Assembly: GCA_964019335.1 (NCBI GenBank)
Contig: OZ025749.1
Location: 1-64,000 of the forward strand
Direction of reading: 5' to 3'
DNA: 64,000 bases
DNA from: Diplonema japonicum
Lineage: Eukaryota; Euglenozoa; Diplonemea; Diplonemida; Diplonemidae
Shown: positions 1-10,300 of the stretch, piece by piece
How positions within the stretch are numbered: position 1 is the stretch's first letter
How the letters are laid out: each line of letters starts with the position of its first letter
Notes under the pieces: generated by a model
Database searches by the model: none
Told to the model about the DNA's origin: nothing
What the model saw: only the letters and a program-made list of their open reading frames with translations
Translations under genes and position numbers: made by a program

Positions 1-17
1 TTAAAATAAAAACATCA

Positions 18-89
18 GCGCTCGTGGTATAACGGTCAGTATTCCCGCCTTCCAAGCGAGCGGCCCGGGTTCGACTCCCGGCGAGCGCA
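18..89 (+). tRNA. tRNA-Gly (anticodon UCC)
   Basis: A full cloverleaf can be drawn. The 7-bp acceptor stem pairs 18-24 with 82-88, and the discriminator base is A89. The anticodon loop is CTTCCAA with UCC at 51-53. The T-arm contains GGTTCGACTCC (B box) and the D-arm gives a normal A box. One C-A mismatch is visible in the anticodon stem. A run of six T follows directly (90-95), as expected for an RNA polymerase III terminator. It reads GGA/GGG glycine codons. No CCA is encoded, as normal for a nuclear tRNA. Confidence 0.95.
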
Positions 90-535
90 TTTTTTGCACC
101 ATGACCACTTCTAGATAGGTTCCTACCTGGACCTGCTACTTCTTCAAAAACAAGCTTTGTTCCTCCTCCTTCAGCCCCCATTCACCTCCCCTGCTATCAG
201 TGCCCTGATAGCAGCTTGTGCCATCTCCTCTTACTTCACTTTCTCTTACTACACAGGCTTTAGTTGACAGGACGAATTATACAGAATTTTCTCGGTGTCT
301 TGCGGATGGTGTGTGCTTGTGTTGCGGGATGAAGTTCGATGAGTTTGGAGAACATCCAGTACCAGCCTACACAGAAGACGAAGACGATGAAGCGCTGTAG
401 AATCTCCCTGGACAAGGAAGACGATATTACACGGGGGTTCCTATAAAACATGTACCTTATTCCCCCCCCATCCCCTTGCCCTTTCAATACGTTGCATTAA
501 GAAACCACATGTACACTATACGTACCAAAGTTAAT
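90..535 (+). other. Gap with a possible short terminal exon
   Basis: An open frame at 256-400 begins right after a pyrimidine-rich stretch ending in ACAG (252-255) and runs to a TAG. It would encode about 47 residues with an acidic C-terminus and a CLCC cysteine cluster. There is no good ATG near its start and no matching upstream donor, so it may be a terminal exon of a gene cut off by the tRNA, or chance. The rest (401-535) is presumably leader sequence of the next gene. Confidence 0.25.
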
Positions 536-1246
536 ATGTCGATCTTGAAGTTTAGCAGGTGTTATGCATCAACGGGAAGGGTAAAGCACATGCAAGAGAG
601 AAGAAAGGGAGGGAAGCTATCGGAGATGGGGCTAAGGAGCCCAACTGAAATTAGAATGGAAGAAGTAGAGAAGGGAGTAAGCGATAGGATTGAAAAGGAG
701 ATGATGGTTGAAAGGATTAAAGTGCAGATCGCACAGAAGCAAAAGGAAATGGAAAAGAGAATGGAGCAGGAAGAGGAAGAGCTGGACTTAGAGGTTCATT
801 ACAAGCAAGACGAGGCCGGCCTTCTAATCAAGGCGACTGCATCCTTTCTGTCGTTCGTGGGTATTTACTTTGGTTCTCTTGCGTTGGTTTTCACAGCAAA
901 AGATATGGGTGTTCCTGTCCCCCCTTTGGAAGCGGGGAGGCGGTCGAGGGTCTCCAAGGACCCGTTTTCCGTCATGTTCTCTTGGTCACCTGCTTTAATC
1001 CTTCCTTCCTTGGTGCTTTCCGTCCTCTTCGCACCTAAGGTAGCCCCTCTCCTTTCGTCCCATGCAAAGGGAGTCGCTTCTGGACTTAAACAGCTTTACT
1101 CAGTTGAAGACAAAGGCATCAAGACCGCCCAGAGGAGCTCTCACAAGTCTGGGGTAAACACATTGCACAAAAAACCTCATAACCCACATTGGAACGAGAA
1201 GGGTGCGGATATCGGGATTCTCTTCGGGACAAGGAAACTGAATTGA
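536..1246 (+). CDS. Unknown two-pass membrane protein, possibly mitochondrial
   Basis: The 236-aa protein matches no family I recognise. The ATG at 536 is preferred over the in-frame ATG at 509 because it gives a basic, hydroxylated N-terminus (MSILKFSRCYASTGR) that resembles a mitochondrial presequence. A highly charged helical region rich in Glu, Lys and Met follows (roughly residues 45-95). Two hydrophobic segments come next, near residues 103-125 and 150-170. The C-terminal third is basic and hydrophilic. The layout suggests an organelle membrane protein with an N-terminal coiled coil facing one side. Function unknown. Confidence 0.6.
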   Translation: MSILKFSRCYASTGRVKHMQERRKGGKLSEMGLRSPTEIRMEEVEKGVSDRIEKEMMVERIKVQIAQKQKEMEKRMEQEEEELDLEVHYKQDEAGLLIKATASFLSFVGIYFGSLALVFTAKDMGVPVPPLEAGRRSRVSKDPFSVMFSWSPALILPSLVLSVLFAPKVAPLLSSHAKGVASGLKQLYSVEDKGIKTAQRSSHKSGVNTLHKKPHNPHWNEKGADIGILFGTRKLN

Positions 1247-1348
1247 GCAGTTAAAATTGTTTTTTTTTTTCTCTCCCACCGTGGGAAAAAAATCTGAAAG
1301 GGGGGACGAAAAAAAAAAAAATCACACCAGGCCCAAGGGGATGTGAGA

Positions 1349-2552
1349 ATGGCAAAAACAGAAGAAAACGTGCAGTGGTTGCAGGAGAACCAAATACATG
1401 TTCTCTTCAATGAACTGGCGACTGACATGCTGGCTAGCAAACCGGACGATGTGTTGTCGTTTATCTGCAGCTGGGGGAACAAGAAAAAGGAGAGCAAGGC
1501 GGGCCTCTCAAGGCGAGCTTCACGAACAGGGTCATGTGGAAACCTGACTGACCACACCGCTGGGGACACACAGCAGCAACAACAACAACAACAGCAACAA
1601 CCATCACCTGCAACAGAACAAATCGCTGGGTACCCATCCTGGCGACCTTCACCAGACGAACTAGCAGAACGACATGCAGAACCTAACGAGATGTACGCAC
1701 TGCAAGAAGTAATCGGAGAAGGGCACTATGGGAAGGTACACAAGGCGGTGCGAGAGGACACCGGGGACATCGTTGCCGTGAAGAAGATACCGATAGAAGG
1801 CGATTGGGTGGAGCTGGAGATCACACACCTGCAACACTGCGCGTCGCCGCATGTGGTGGGATTGATAAAGTCGCACTACGACCGACAGAGCGACTCGTTA
1901 TGGATTGTGATGGAAATGTTGGGGACCAGCTTAGCTACCGTGGCAGAGGCGGCGGGACCCCGTGCCTTCACGGAACCGATGCTCACGTCCGTGTGCAGAG
2001 AGATTTTGTACGGGCTCAATACCATACACGAGCTGCAAAGAGTGCACCTCGATGTCAAGCCTGGCAACCTGCTCCTCACCCCTGACCACAAACACATTAA
2101 AATCGCAGACTTCGGCACCATGCAGGTTATTGGCGCTGACTGTGTCCAGCTCGGCGACTTTGCCTTCATGTCCCCCGAAGTGGCCTACAGTTCAGGGACG
2201 TACGAACCCGGCTCGGACATTTGGTCGCTTGGCATTTCGTGTCTTTACCTCGCAGATGGCGAAGCGCCTCTTTGGAGAGAGAAGCCCGACCTTCTAATGT
2301 TCATCCACAGGGAGACATGCATGGTATGCACTATGACACAGCAACACACCGAAACACACAAAACAGAAACCATCTCTGTGGGAACCTCTCCGGTGGTCTC
2401 GCGAGTTCTCCGACGTCCTGAGCTACTGCTTCATGAAGTACCCCACGGAGAGACCCGGTGCGGGCTCTTTGCTGCGGTCGACGTGGATCCAGTCTTCGCC
2501 CGAAGAGCTGATACTACCCCCGCCACTGAACCATGAGAATGGCTACGAGTAA
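1349..2552 (+). CDS. Protein kinase with N-terminal RIIa-like docking domain (two exons)
   Basis: Exons 1349-2323 and 2367-2552 give about 386 aa. Residues 8-37 (WLQENQIHVLFNEL...) resemble the RIIa dimerisation/docking fold used to bind anchoring proteins, often ciliary. A polyglutamine run follows near residue 75. The kinase domain shows IGEGHYGKV (Gly loop), VAVKKI (Lys), HLDVKPGN (catalytic loop), IADFG and MSPEV. The order and style fit STE20-like kinases. The catalytic loop reads HLD rather than HRD, as in some Wee1-like enzymes; Asp, Lys and Asn are kept, so activity is likely. Without splicing the frame runs into unrelated sequence. With the intron removed the C-lobe ends normally (LSYCFMKYPTERPG). 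Confidence 0.85.
2324..2366 (+). other. 43-nt intron in kinase gene
   Basis: The intron has a GTATGC donor and an AAAACAG acceptor, phase 0. It is placed because removal joins the kinase N-lobe/activation region to a proper C-lobe in frame. It is rich in A and C and has no pyrimidine tract. Confidence 0.8.
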
Positions 2553-2653
2553 GGGTACTGAGTTGTCTGATAGTACATACAGTATTTTTTCGTTATATAT
2601 GTTTCACATCAGTTGGTTACCGTATCTGGTTAACCGATCTCACTTCCAGGGTT

Positions 2654-5206
2654 ATGGAGTCGCGACCCAGCAGAGCTGTGATCATCGGCATAGATGGTGA
2701 AGGCGAAGACGCGTTAGATGGTGCAGCCAGGGAAGCTGAGTCATTTGCTGCATTCCTTGACCTGCGGGACATAGTGAAAACGCCCATCAAGGTGGTTACT
2801 GACATCGACAAGGGGAAAGGGAAACGGCCCACGCGGGACACCATCATGGAGATGCTTAAATGGGTCTGTACTTCAAACGATGAAGGTTCTTGCGTGCTAC
2901 TAGTGTACATTGGAAGTCGTTCAGCCTCGGAGCGTGGTATCCGCCCCCTCGACTGGGAGGAAAATGGCGACATCGAAGAATCCGAGCTCCTCGACATATT
3001 CAGAGAATCCACCCAACCGGTTATTTCTATCTTTGACTGTTCCCCAGCAGCTCAGGTCCTGACTCTCCCCCACTGTGTTCCAGCAAATTACTCGTCCAGT
3101 GATACACGCGGTGAAGACTTGCGCATCCTTCATCTGTCTACTGTACAGACCGGCGATCAAAATGAAGAAGAGGAACAGAACAAGGGTGGTGTCCTTGTCT
3201 CTGGGCTTCTCACAGTCCTCAGAGCACACGGGGTCAAGCCTCCCACCAATGCGGGGCTTCTAGCTGCCATCAGGGTCCTCCTTGCAGATGGAAGATGGAA
3301 ACGAGCACCCACCCTAAGTAGTTGCCACCCTGTCGACCCTGCCCTTGCTTTCAACTTTTCGTTCCCTGAAGACACTCATCAGGTCCACCAGCCAATGGAA
3401 ACCAACCCTACACCTTTGGCACCGCCTCCCGCTCCTCCTCTTCAAGGCCGTGCGTCTTTCCCCCCTGCGCGGGCCTCGAACCCCATCAGCCTCAACCCCC
3501 CTCTCCAGCCGATGGAAAGGAGCCGTTCCGGAAGCTGTGACACAGCACCCATGATCGACGCACCTGTGAAGAGCAGTCCGGTGCAGCGCAAGTCTCTCGG
3601 ATCTGCGTCTTCAAGAGGGCCATCATCTTCCCTGTCTTCCGACAGGCAGGAACCGGAACAGGAGGAAAAACAGGAACCCGAAAGTACCCTAGTTAGGGGT
3701 CTGGAGTTCAGTCCTGACACCGAGCCGCAAGACGCTCCCAAGGGTTTCGGTGGGTGGGGGGACAGGGCAGTGTCTGTCACACCACCGGCTGACCCGAACC
3801 CACCACCGAAGAAGAATCTCAAGATAGGGAAAACAATCACGGAGAAGCTGAAAACGGTACCCAACGCGAGGGTGGCAAGGGAAAAGAAAATTGTTGTACC
3901 GCCACCGCCAGCTGCACCAACGCAGCCTGTGAAGAAGCTTGTTGCGAACACGATTACAGCTGCACAGCCGAAGACAAGGAAGAAGGCAGTAGAGCAGGCA
4001 AGCTTCATGCACCCCACGACATGCATGTTGCAGGACAGCCTATCACCCCTTACAGTACTTGGACCTGCCATGACTGAGGTGTACAACGAGCTGCTAGACT
4101 GGGTTGAAGAGAATATCGAGAAAAACCCACCTGGCGCGAAATTGCAAGAGCTTCTGAAGAGGAGGGGACTGGAAGACAGCGAGTTTGCGAGCACGGCGGA
4201 TAAGAAAGTGGAGGCGGTGCTCGGCTCGGGACCGAAGAGGCTCCATTTCAAAGATGAGATGGTAAAAAAACTGCCCGATGTGAAAGAGTCGTGCTTGGTG
4301 GTGGGGACGAAGGATGCAGGGAAGTCGACGTTCGTGAGGCTCGCTGTGCAAGAACAGTTGCTTCCTTACGTGAAGGAGTTCAAGCGGTACTCCACAGTGC
4401 TGCTCACAACACTGCATGTAGACAGCTTGTACCCGAAGGACCATGGTCACGTAAGCCTCCCATCGTTCTACTCACAACTCATCACGTCTATTACCTCTAA
4501 CTACCTCGACGACCTCATCCGGCACAGACCCATTCTGCGGCAATGGCAGGCTCCAGTGTATCTGTTCTGGAAGCGAGTGGTGACTGGGGTTCCGTCCTTG
4601 CCAAAGGGTTTCTCGGATGCCTTCCCAAACATCGCGACGGTGTGGCAGAAAGAAGCAGTGGTGTTGCATACTCAGTTCGCTTCCGGGTGTTATGATGAAT
4701 TGGTAGCGCATGTCCTATCCCTCCCCGCGTCGGCCATGTTGAAGTGTTGTGGGTTCAAGTCGTGGCACTGCGCCATCGATGGTCTGCAGAAACTGTCAGA
4801 GGACCATGAACAAGGTGTTGCCATCGCCATGTCGTCGATAGCTTCAACAACAGGGTGCCGGGTTGTCGCTGCGTTGCCGTCGAGCTTTTCAAAGAAGATC
4901 CCAAGCGTCTCTACCATCACCATGACTAAACTCGTCCCGACCGAATTTCTCCCTTCTTTTCTCCCCACCATCATAAAATGCGAAGGCAAGGACTTTACCA
5001 TCGACGTGTTCGGGGGCTGCCCTGGGTACCTCACCTCTTATCTCACACTGCTTGGCATGGCCGACACTTCATACGACTTGCTCGACGATGATGACGATGT
5101 TGAAGACACAGAAAAAGAGGTTGAGCTCTACTCCCCTTCGATCCTGAAACTCCTAAACAATTTAGAAGCTCTGCATTGCAAGGCAGGGTCTTCGAGGCGC
5201 GACTAG
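2654..5206 (+). CDS. Catalytically dead metacaspase-like domain fused to a P-loop NTPase
   Basis: The protein is 850 aa, from the ATG 4 nt after CTTCCAGG. Residues 1-165 follow the caspase p20/metacaspase plan: RAVIIGIDG strand, PTRDTIMEML helix, a hydrophobic strand ending YIGSRS, RPLDWEENGDI, then ISIFDCSPAA. In active metacaspases the last two motifs are YSGHG and DSCHSG; here the His and the aligned Cys are replaced. A disordered Pro/Ser/Lys-rich linker follows (about 240-450). The C-terminal half has a Walker A motif (GTKDAGKST, near residue 551), a candidate Walker B (CAIDG), and ends with a FGGCPGYL motif as seen in AAA/STAND-like ATPases. The layout resembles caspase-STAND signalling proteins, with the protease presumably a regulatory pseudo-enzyme. 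That function is inferred. Confidence 0.65.
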   Translation: MESRPSRAVIIGIDGEGEDALDGAAREAESFAAFLDLRDIVKTPIKVVTDIDKGKGKRPTRDTIMEMLKWVCTSNDEGSCVLLVYIGSRSASERGIRPLDWEENGDIEESELLDIFRESTQPVISIFDCSPAAQVLTLPHCVPANYSSSDTRGEDLRILHLSTVQTGDQNEEEEQNKGGVLVSGLLTVLRAHGVKPPTNAGLLAAIRVLLADGRWKRAPTLSSCHPVDPALAFNFSFPEDTHQVHQPMETNPTPLAPPPAPPLQGRASFPPARASNPISLNPPLQPMERSRSGSCDTAPMIDAPVKSSPVQRKSLGSASSRGPSSSLSSDRQEPEQEEKQEPESTLVRGLEFSPDTEPQDAPKGFGGWGDRAVSVTPPADPNPPPKKNLKIGKTITEKLKTVPNARVAREKKIVVPPPPAAPTQPVKKLVANTITAAQPKTRKKAVEQASFMHPTTCMLQDSLSPLTVLGPAMTEVYNELLDWVEENIEKNPPGAKLQELLKRRGLEDSEFASTADKKVEAVLGSGPKRLHFKDEMVKKLPDVKESCLVVGTKDAGKSTFVRLAVQEQLLPYVKEFKRYSTVLLTTLHVDSLYPKDHGHVSLPSFYSQLITSITSNYLDDLIRHRPILRQWQAPVYLFWKRVVTGVPSLPKGFSDAFPNIATVWQKEAVVLHTQFASGCYDELVAHVLSLPASAMLKCCGFKSWHCAIDGLQKLSEDHEQGVAIAMSSIASTTGCRVVAALPSSFSKKIPSVSTITMTKLVPTEFLPSFLPTIIKCEGKDFTIDVFGGCPGYLTSYLTLLGMADTSYDLLDDDDDVEDTEKEVELYSPSILKLLNNLEALHCKAGSSRRD

Positions 5207-5410
5207 ATTGTTGATATGTTTACTTTATTTAGATCTCTGTTTTTCTCCCTTCTTCTTTCTTTAGATCCACACCATCTTTTTCTTCTTCACTGTACCCTGG
5301 CCAGGAGGCCAACGAAACAAACCTTTCTTCTTTTCTTCTTCATAATGGTATTTTTTTTTGTTCTGGGGGAAAAAAAAGGAAAAAAAAACATTTAACAAGG
5401 AACAACAAAG

Positions 5411-6370
5411 ATGGAGGATGTTCTAAAGGAAGGTGTGTCGGTTGAGGCGTTCGAAGGGAGGGGCAACGGGGTCGTCTGCATAAAAGAAATACCGAGCGAT
5501 GAAGTAATCGGCGAAGAAAAACCGACAGCGTGGTGCTTGGATCCAAACCAAGAAGGCGTGTTATGCATGGGGTGTTTGAAGGAGGAAGAGACAGAACGGT
5601 GCGAAACATGCCGGTGTGGCGGATACTGTACGGAATGCAAGGAATCGGGAGAGGCGAAACACGACGTCACAGAGTGCAAGGCTTTCCACGCGATCAACGT
5701 TCTGGCCAAGGGGAAACTCTCCGAAAAACAAACATGGAACCCATCGGATCTCATCCTGCTGTGCCGGCTTTTATTCAGACTTCGCAGGGCTTGCGGTATC
5801 CCTGAAAAGGCCCACCCTGTGTGGGACCTCTCCGCACAGCCCCCAACAGACGCCGACAAATACGCGTTACGAAAAACTGCAGGGAAGATATCCTCCAAGG
5901 TGACGAAAACCGACAGGGAGGCGATGACACGCCTCGCTGGTATTGTTGAAACAAACTGCTACTCAGTCATGATCAACAGGTGGTACCGAACCGGCGGGGT
6001 GTCCAGCGGGGTTGAAGGCGCAACGGAGTCTGTGGGTGTGGCCGTGTACCCTGTGCTTTCCATGTTCAACCATAGCTGTGCACCCAATGTGGTCAAGTCC
6101 CCCCAGGGGCTCACCATGCAACTCACTACTCTAAGATCTCTTCCCTGCGGAACCGAGCTCTCCCACTCCTACATCAACCCTGCCCAAACTACTTCCAAGC
6201 GTCGAGACGAGCTGCTCTACTCCTGGGGCTTTAAATGCATGTGTGTCAGATGCACCGACCCGTTGTCCTCGTGGGACGTTGAGTCGATTTGCGCGTGTGG
6301 GGGCTATCTCATCGCGGACCCCAGCGATGAAGAGATCATGATCTGCCACTCTTGTGGAGACATTAGTTAG
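5411..6370 (+). CDS. SET and MYND domain protein (SMYD-type lysine methyltransferase)
   Basis: The 319-aa protein has the split SET domain of SMYD enzymes, which transfer methyl groups from S-adenosylmethionine to protein lysines. The MYND-like zinc finger lies at about residues 53-90 (CMGC...CETC...CTEC, then a His/Cys pair). The core SET motif is MFNHSCAPN, followed by the C-terminal SET motif ELSHSYINP and a post-SET CxCxRC cluster (FKCMCVRC). It ends soon after the post-SET cysteines. It therefore lacks the long TPR-like C-terminal domain of animal SMYD1-3 and is short for the family. A second CxC...CxxC pair at the extreme C-terminus may bind zinc. The start follows an A-rich leader. Confidence 0.88.
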   Translation: MEDVLKEGVSVEAFEGRGNGVVCIKEIPSDEVIGEEKPTAWCLDPNQEGVLCMGCLKEEETERCETCRCGGYCTECKESGEAKHDVTECKAFHAINVLAKGKLSEKQTWNPSDLILLCRLLFRLRRACGIPEKAHPVWDLSAQPPTDADKYALRKTAGKISSKVTKTDREAMTRLAGIVETNCYSVMINRWYRTGGVSSGVEGATESVGVAVYPVLSMFNHSCAPNVVKSPQGLTMQLTTLRSLPCGTELSHSYINPAQTTSKRRDELLYSWGFKCMCVRCTDPLSSWDVESICACGGYLIADPSDEEIMICHSCGDIS

Positions 6371-6593
6371 TTCGATTTTTTTTTTTCCCCCCTTGGTGGG
6401 CCGTTGCTAATCACTTCGTTCCTGGTGCGCATAGTGCTAAGTCGTCTCCTTGTCTAGTAGCCATCCCTGATTTTTTCTTGTTAGCGCTCTTTTCTAAGCA
6501 ACTTTTCGCCCGTGCTCTTCCACGCCTGCAGCACCGCCCCGCCCTTCTGCCCGTATATATCACAGGGTTTTTTTTGCAAAGAATAAAAAAAAA

Positions 6594-6980
6594 ATGGGTC
6601 TTCTTACTGGCATGATTCACAAATGGCCTGCTGAGTTCCTGTGCAAGTCGTGGTTGGTAGTCTGTGGATACAAGGTATAGGGAAAAAAAAAAAAAAAAAA
6701 AAAAAAGAGCTTTAAAGCAATTGAGAGCACTGACAAGTGTGACGACACCCAGTGGTTGACCTTCTGGATGGTCATGTCACTGGTCCAGTTTGCTGAGTTC
6801 TGGACTGACATCCTGCGCAAGTTCGTGCCTTACTACAACGAGGCCAAGTTGGCCTTTATCGTGTGGCTCAGTCTTATGAAGGGCGCCCACATGATTTACG
6901 ATAAGGCACTCCGCCCCTTCCTGAAGGAGAAGGAGCAGCACATCGACCAGCACGTGGCCCCTCTTACCGAGAAGATGTGA
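6594..6980 (+). CDS. REEP/Yop1 (TB2/DP1/HVA22) endoplasmic-reticulum shaping protein (two exons)
   Basis: Exons 6594-6674 and 6708-6980 give 117 aa. Family landmarks are KAIES followed by DDTQWLTFWMV, two hydrophobic hairpins (roughly residues 46-62 and 74-95), and LIYDKALRPF-type sequence near the end (MIYDKALRPFL). REEP5/Yop1 proteins insert hairpins into the ER membrane and bend tubules. Splicing joins GYK to SFKAIES, which restores the conserved stretch before KAIES. Without splicing, a TAG closes the frame. Codon use is strongly biased toward C/G-ending codons, as in tubulin and ATP sulfurylase, suggesting high expression. Confidence 0.9.
6675..6707 (+). other. 33-nt poly-A intron in REEP gene
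   Basis: The intron is GTATAGGG followed by 24 A and a final G, so its acceptor is simply AAAAG. Phase 0. It contains an in-frame stop, so retention would truncate the protein after 28 residues. It is the shortest intron in the window. Confidence 0.8.
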
Positions 6981-7134
6981 GAACAATCGACCCATAGCAA
7001 CCAAAATACACGTTTCCCCTTCCCCCCCTTACGGCGATGACATTATTTTCCCGATTTAATCGAAACCAAATTTGTTTGGATCTCAGTTTTCTTGGGCAAT
7101 GTCATATATTGGACAGTCTCTCTCGTAAGTATTG

Positions 7135-7175
<41 letters not shown>

Positions 7176-7386
7176 TTCATAAGCGCTCAAAAGGCTCATG
7201 AGAAATATGGGTGCTTTTAAAGTTCCCCCCCCCCCCCCCCCCCTTCCTTATTTTATTTATTATGAACCCCCTGAAAAAAACCAACAAAAAATTAAAAAGA
7301 ATTTGCTCTTCTGATTCTTCTTCTTCCTCGTTCTCTCCTCCCCCACATTTCTTCCATAGGAACAAAACAAAAACAAAAAAAAAAAA
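6981..7386 (+). other. Intergenic, homopolymer-rich
   Basis: It holds a T run near 7143-7170, a C run near 7225-7242 and TTC-rich sequence ending CATAG at 7360. The latter is a likely trans-splice acceptor for the next gene, with an A-rich leader up to the ATG. No gene seen. Confidence 0.6.
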
Positions 7387-10300
7387 ATGCCTGCTTGGCT
7401 GATGTTTGCAGTGATTGTTCTGCAAATTTCAAAAAGCCCTGTACCTGTTATGACCCCACAAGGGGGAGTTTATAGAGATGCGGTTCTGGTGGAAATCTCG
7501 GGGACAGGAGACGTGAGGTATTCGACAGATTTATCGGTACCGTCAAAAATGTACATCAGCCCACTGCAGCTTGGCGTCGGTGTCCATGTTGTGAAAGGAA
7601 CGAACCAGTACCAAATGCAAGCCACATCACAAGAGGTGGAGGCAAAGTACATCGTTCAGACGGTTGTGAACGGGTGTACAAGCCAGATCCCGTCGGGTGA
7701 CTACACCTCCCTGCCTTTGATCGTGGAATTTTCCACTTCTGAGCCCAACGCCAGTCTTCACTATATACAGAATGGTGCTGTGTTCCAATACATGTCCCCA
7801 TTGGTGATATGGAATGTGGGGATGCACAATGTGTCGTGTTTTGTGAAGAAGAGTCCCGAGGAGGTGTACCTTCCCTCGGGTGAGACGGAGTACACCTTCA
7901 CTCTTCGGAAGCTGCTTTCTTCTCCTTTGGTGACACCACAAAGCGGGACGTATTTCTCGCCCCAAACCTTCACGGCGCTCGTGGTCCCTGGTGCGGCTGT
8001 CGAGTGGAACACCACTCGCGGTGTCCTCACCACTGCTACCCTTGTGTTGGTGCCGATAGGTGTGCATGTGGTTCAGTGCCGTGCGGTGCCTACCTCTGCG
8101 CTCCCGTTCTACCTCGCCAGCTCGTGGTTGTCGTTGACGTTTGATGTCCGTGGCAAGGCGGCTGCCCCCGTCTTTTATTTATCGGACGCGGTGGGTAGTG
8201 TGCAGTCTCCTTTCGTCGCTCCTGTTCGTGTCGAGCTGCGCAGTAACACAACAGGTGCTGAAATACTTTACACGCACGGTGTGCACGGGACCTCGCAGCC
8301 GCACGTTTTGTACACAGGTGGCTTTGAAGTCAGCAAGCACGGTACCACCACCTTGCGTGCCAGTGCGGTCGACCTCCCGCTCTACATGGAGTCTGATGTA
8401 AGCGAGGTCAGTTTTGTCATTGCGTACCCTTGCCCACAGTGCGTGCATGGTGTTTGTGTCCGAGCAAAAGAGTACCCCACCTGTTCCTGTTCCCCCGGCT
8501 ACCGTGGCGAGCTGTGCGACGTTGAGGACAAACTGTTCACACTGCCGCCCTCTGCTACGGCACGTGCGTCGATCACAACTGCCATGCAGCTTCTCAAGGC
8601 ATATATCCCCTTGCAAGACCCCGGCCCCATACGTGCCCCTGCTGCTGTTAGAGCCGTCCACGACCCTTGGACAGGCGCCCTCAAGCACCATGTCTTGTGT
8701 AGCTACCCTAGTGTTACTCCCGAACCACAGCTTGCAACCATTAATCTGTTGGTGGCCTCTTATAGTGTGTTGAGAGGCCCCGGTGGTTTCGAAGCTGGCT
8801 GGTCGGCGGCACTGGGCTGCTACACTGCAAATGGTGCTGTATGTACGAGCATCGTTGTGGGAAATTTTGAGGACTGCTTCAGCAGGCTGGATATGTTATC
8901 GGAGGATGTGGGTGCATGGCAGACGCGAGCCGCTGCATGGCAGCTCCTTGATGCTGCTGGTGAAGGAACAGCCTGCATCACCGGCAGGACAGAAGAGATG
9001 GCTGACCACCTTGCCTCCCTACCTGTGAGTACACCTGTTGATGATGTGACGCAGCTCAGAGAGTTTTTGCAAGAGGACAAGCCCGACGTGGCGCTTGTGC
9101 TGAGGTACCTCTCAGAGGGGCTGCAAAACGTGTACGCTTCCTCGGGGGTGAGTGTCATGAGGAAACACAAGACGGACCTGGAAGACGTTCTGAATAAGGT
9201 TGCTGCGAACCAACCTATCAAAGCATGGGTGCAATGCACACAGCCGTCGTGTGCTAATGATATAGATCAGGAGCGCGATCCCTCAGCTGCCGCTGTGTCA
9301 CTATCCCGACTCTGGCACGACGCCATGCCTGTGCTGCGTGGGCATCTACAGAGCCAGGATGTGCTGAGTGCCGTGCATCTCACGCAAGCCATGCTCGCCA
9401 CTGTTGTGTACCATGTGTGGCTGACGATAGTGCCTGCCGTGTTGCTGCCTCAGGAGCCTTATGATATACAATATGCTGAGTCAGTGCTGCGCAGCAGAGT
9501 CAGTTGGTGGGAACGCGGTTCTGTTGTGATGCAGTCTCTCGCCAGCATCTTCACAAGCGTCCACAGCATGTCTGAAGCATTGGCCAACACCTCTTCGAAG
9601 ACACTGCACTGCGTCAGGGAGCGTGTGATTGAATTTCACGCTCTTCGTGACTTCTTCACGCCTTGCTCAAACTGTGATCCCTCAGCCCCTCTGGCCTTCC
9701 CGCACTTGGGTGTTTTCACCTGCACCAATCATTTGGCCGACTCAACAGACGTGTTTTTCGATGCCTCACAGGCCAAGCAGGGTGACTCTGGCTGCGCCGC
9801 CACCGGTTTCGAAATCCACCATGCCCGTTTAGCGCACGACGTCCCGTTCATGACCCCTGATGCTGTCAGGACAGAACGGTTAAGAAGGCTCTCTTCCGTC
9901 GCACCGGAGCACACGTGGACGGCAGGCACTCCTGCGGTGCACGAAGGAGCGTCTCGGGTTCTGTCGTCTGACCTCGACTCTCGAGCGGGACCTGTCAAGA
10001 CAAGACAAACACCTCTGCACCGTGCTGGTCACGTCCTGCAACGTGACGCGCACGTCCTTTCGTCGTGCCTTGATGGAACGTGGGGCAATTTGTGCAAACC
10101 TTGTGTAGGAGGAGAAAACTGTACCTTAGGGGTGAAAGAGTTATGCCGAAACATGCCAAGCGGGATGGGTAGTTACACAGAAGCGTGCGAGTGGGTGTGC
10201 GACACGCCCCATACAAGAAGGGCAGGTCTGGGCTGCGTCGAAACCACATTCGGGAAATACCCTATTAGTGCAATGGACGATGGGGCGTGCGAACCCCTGC

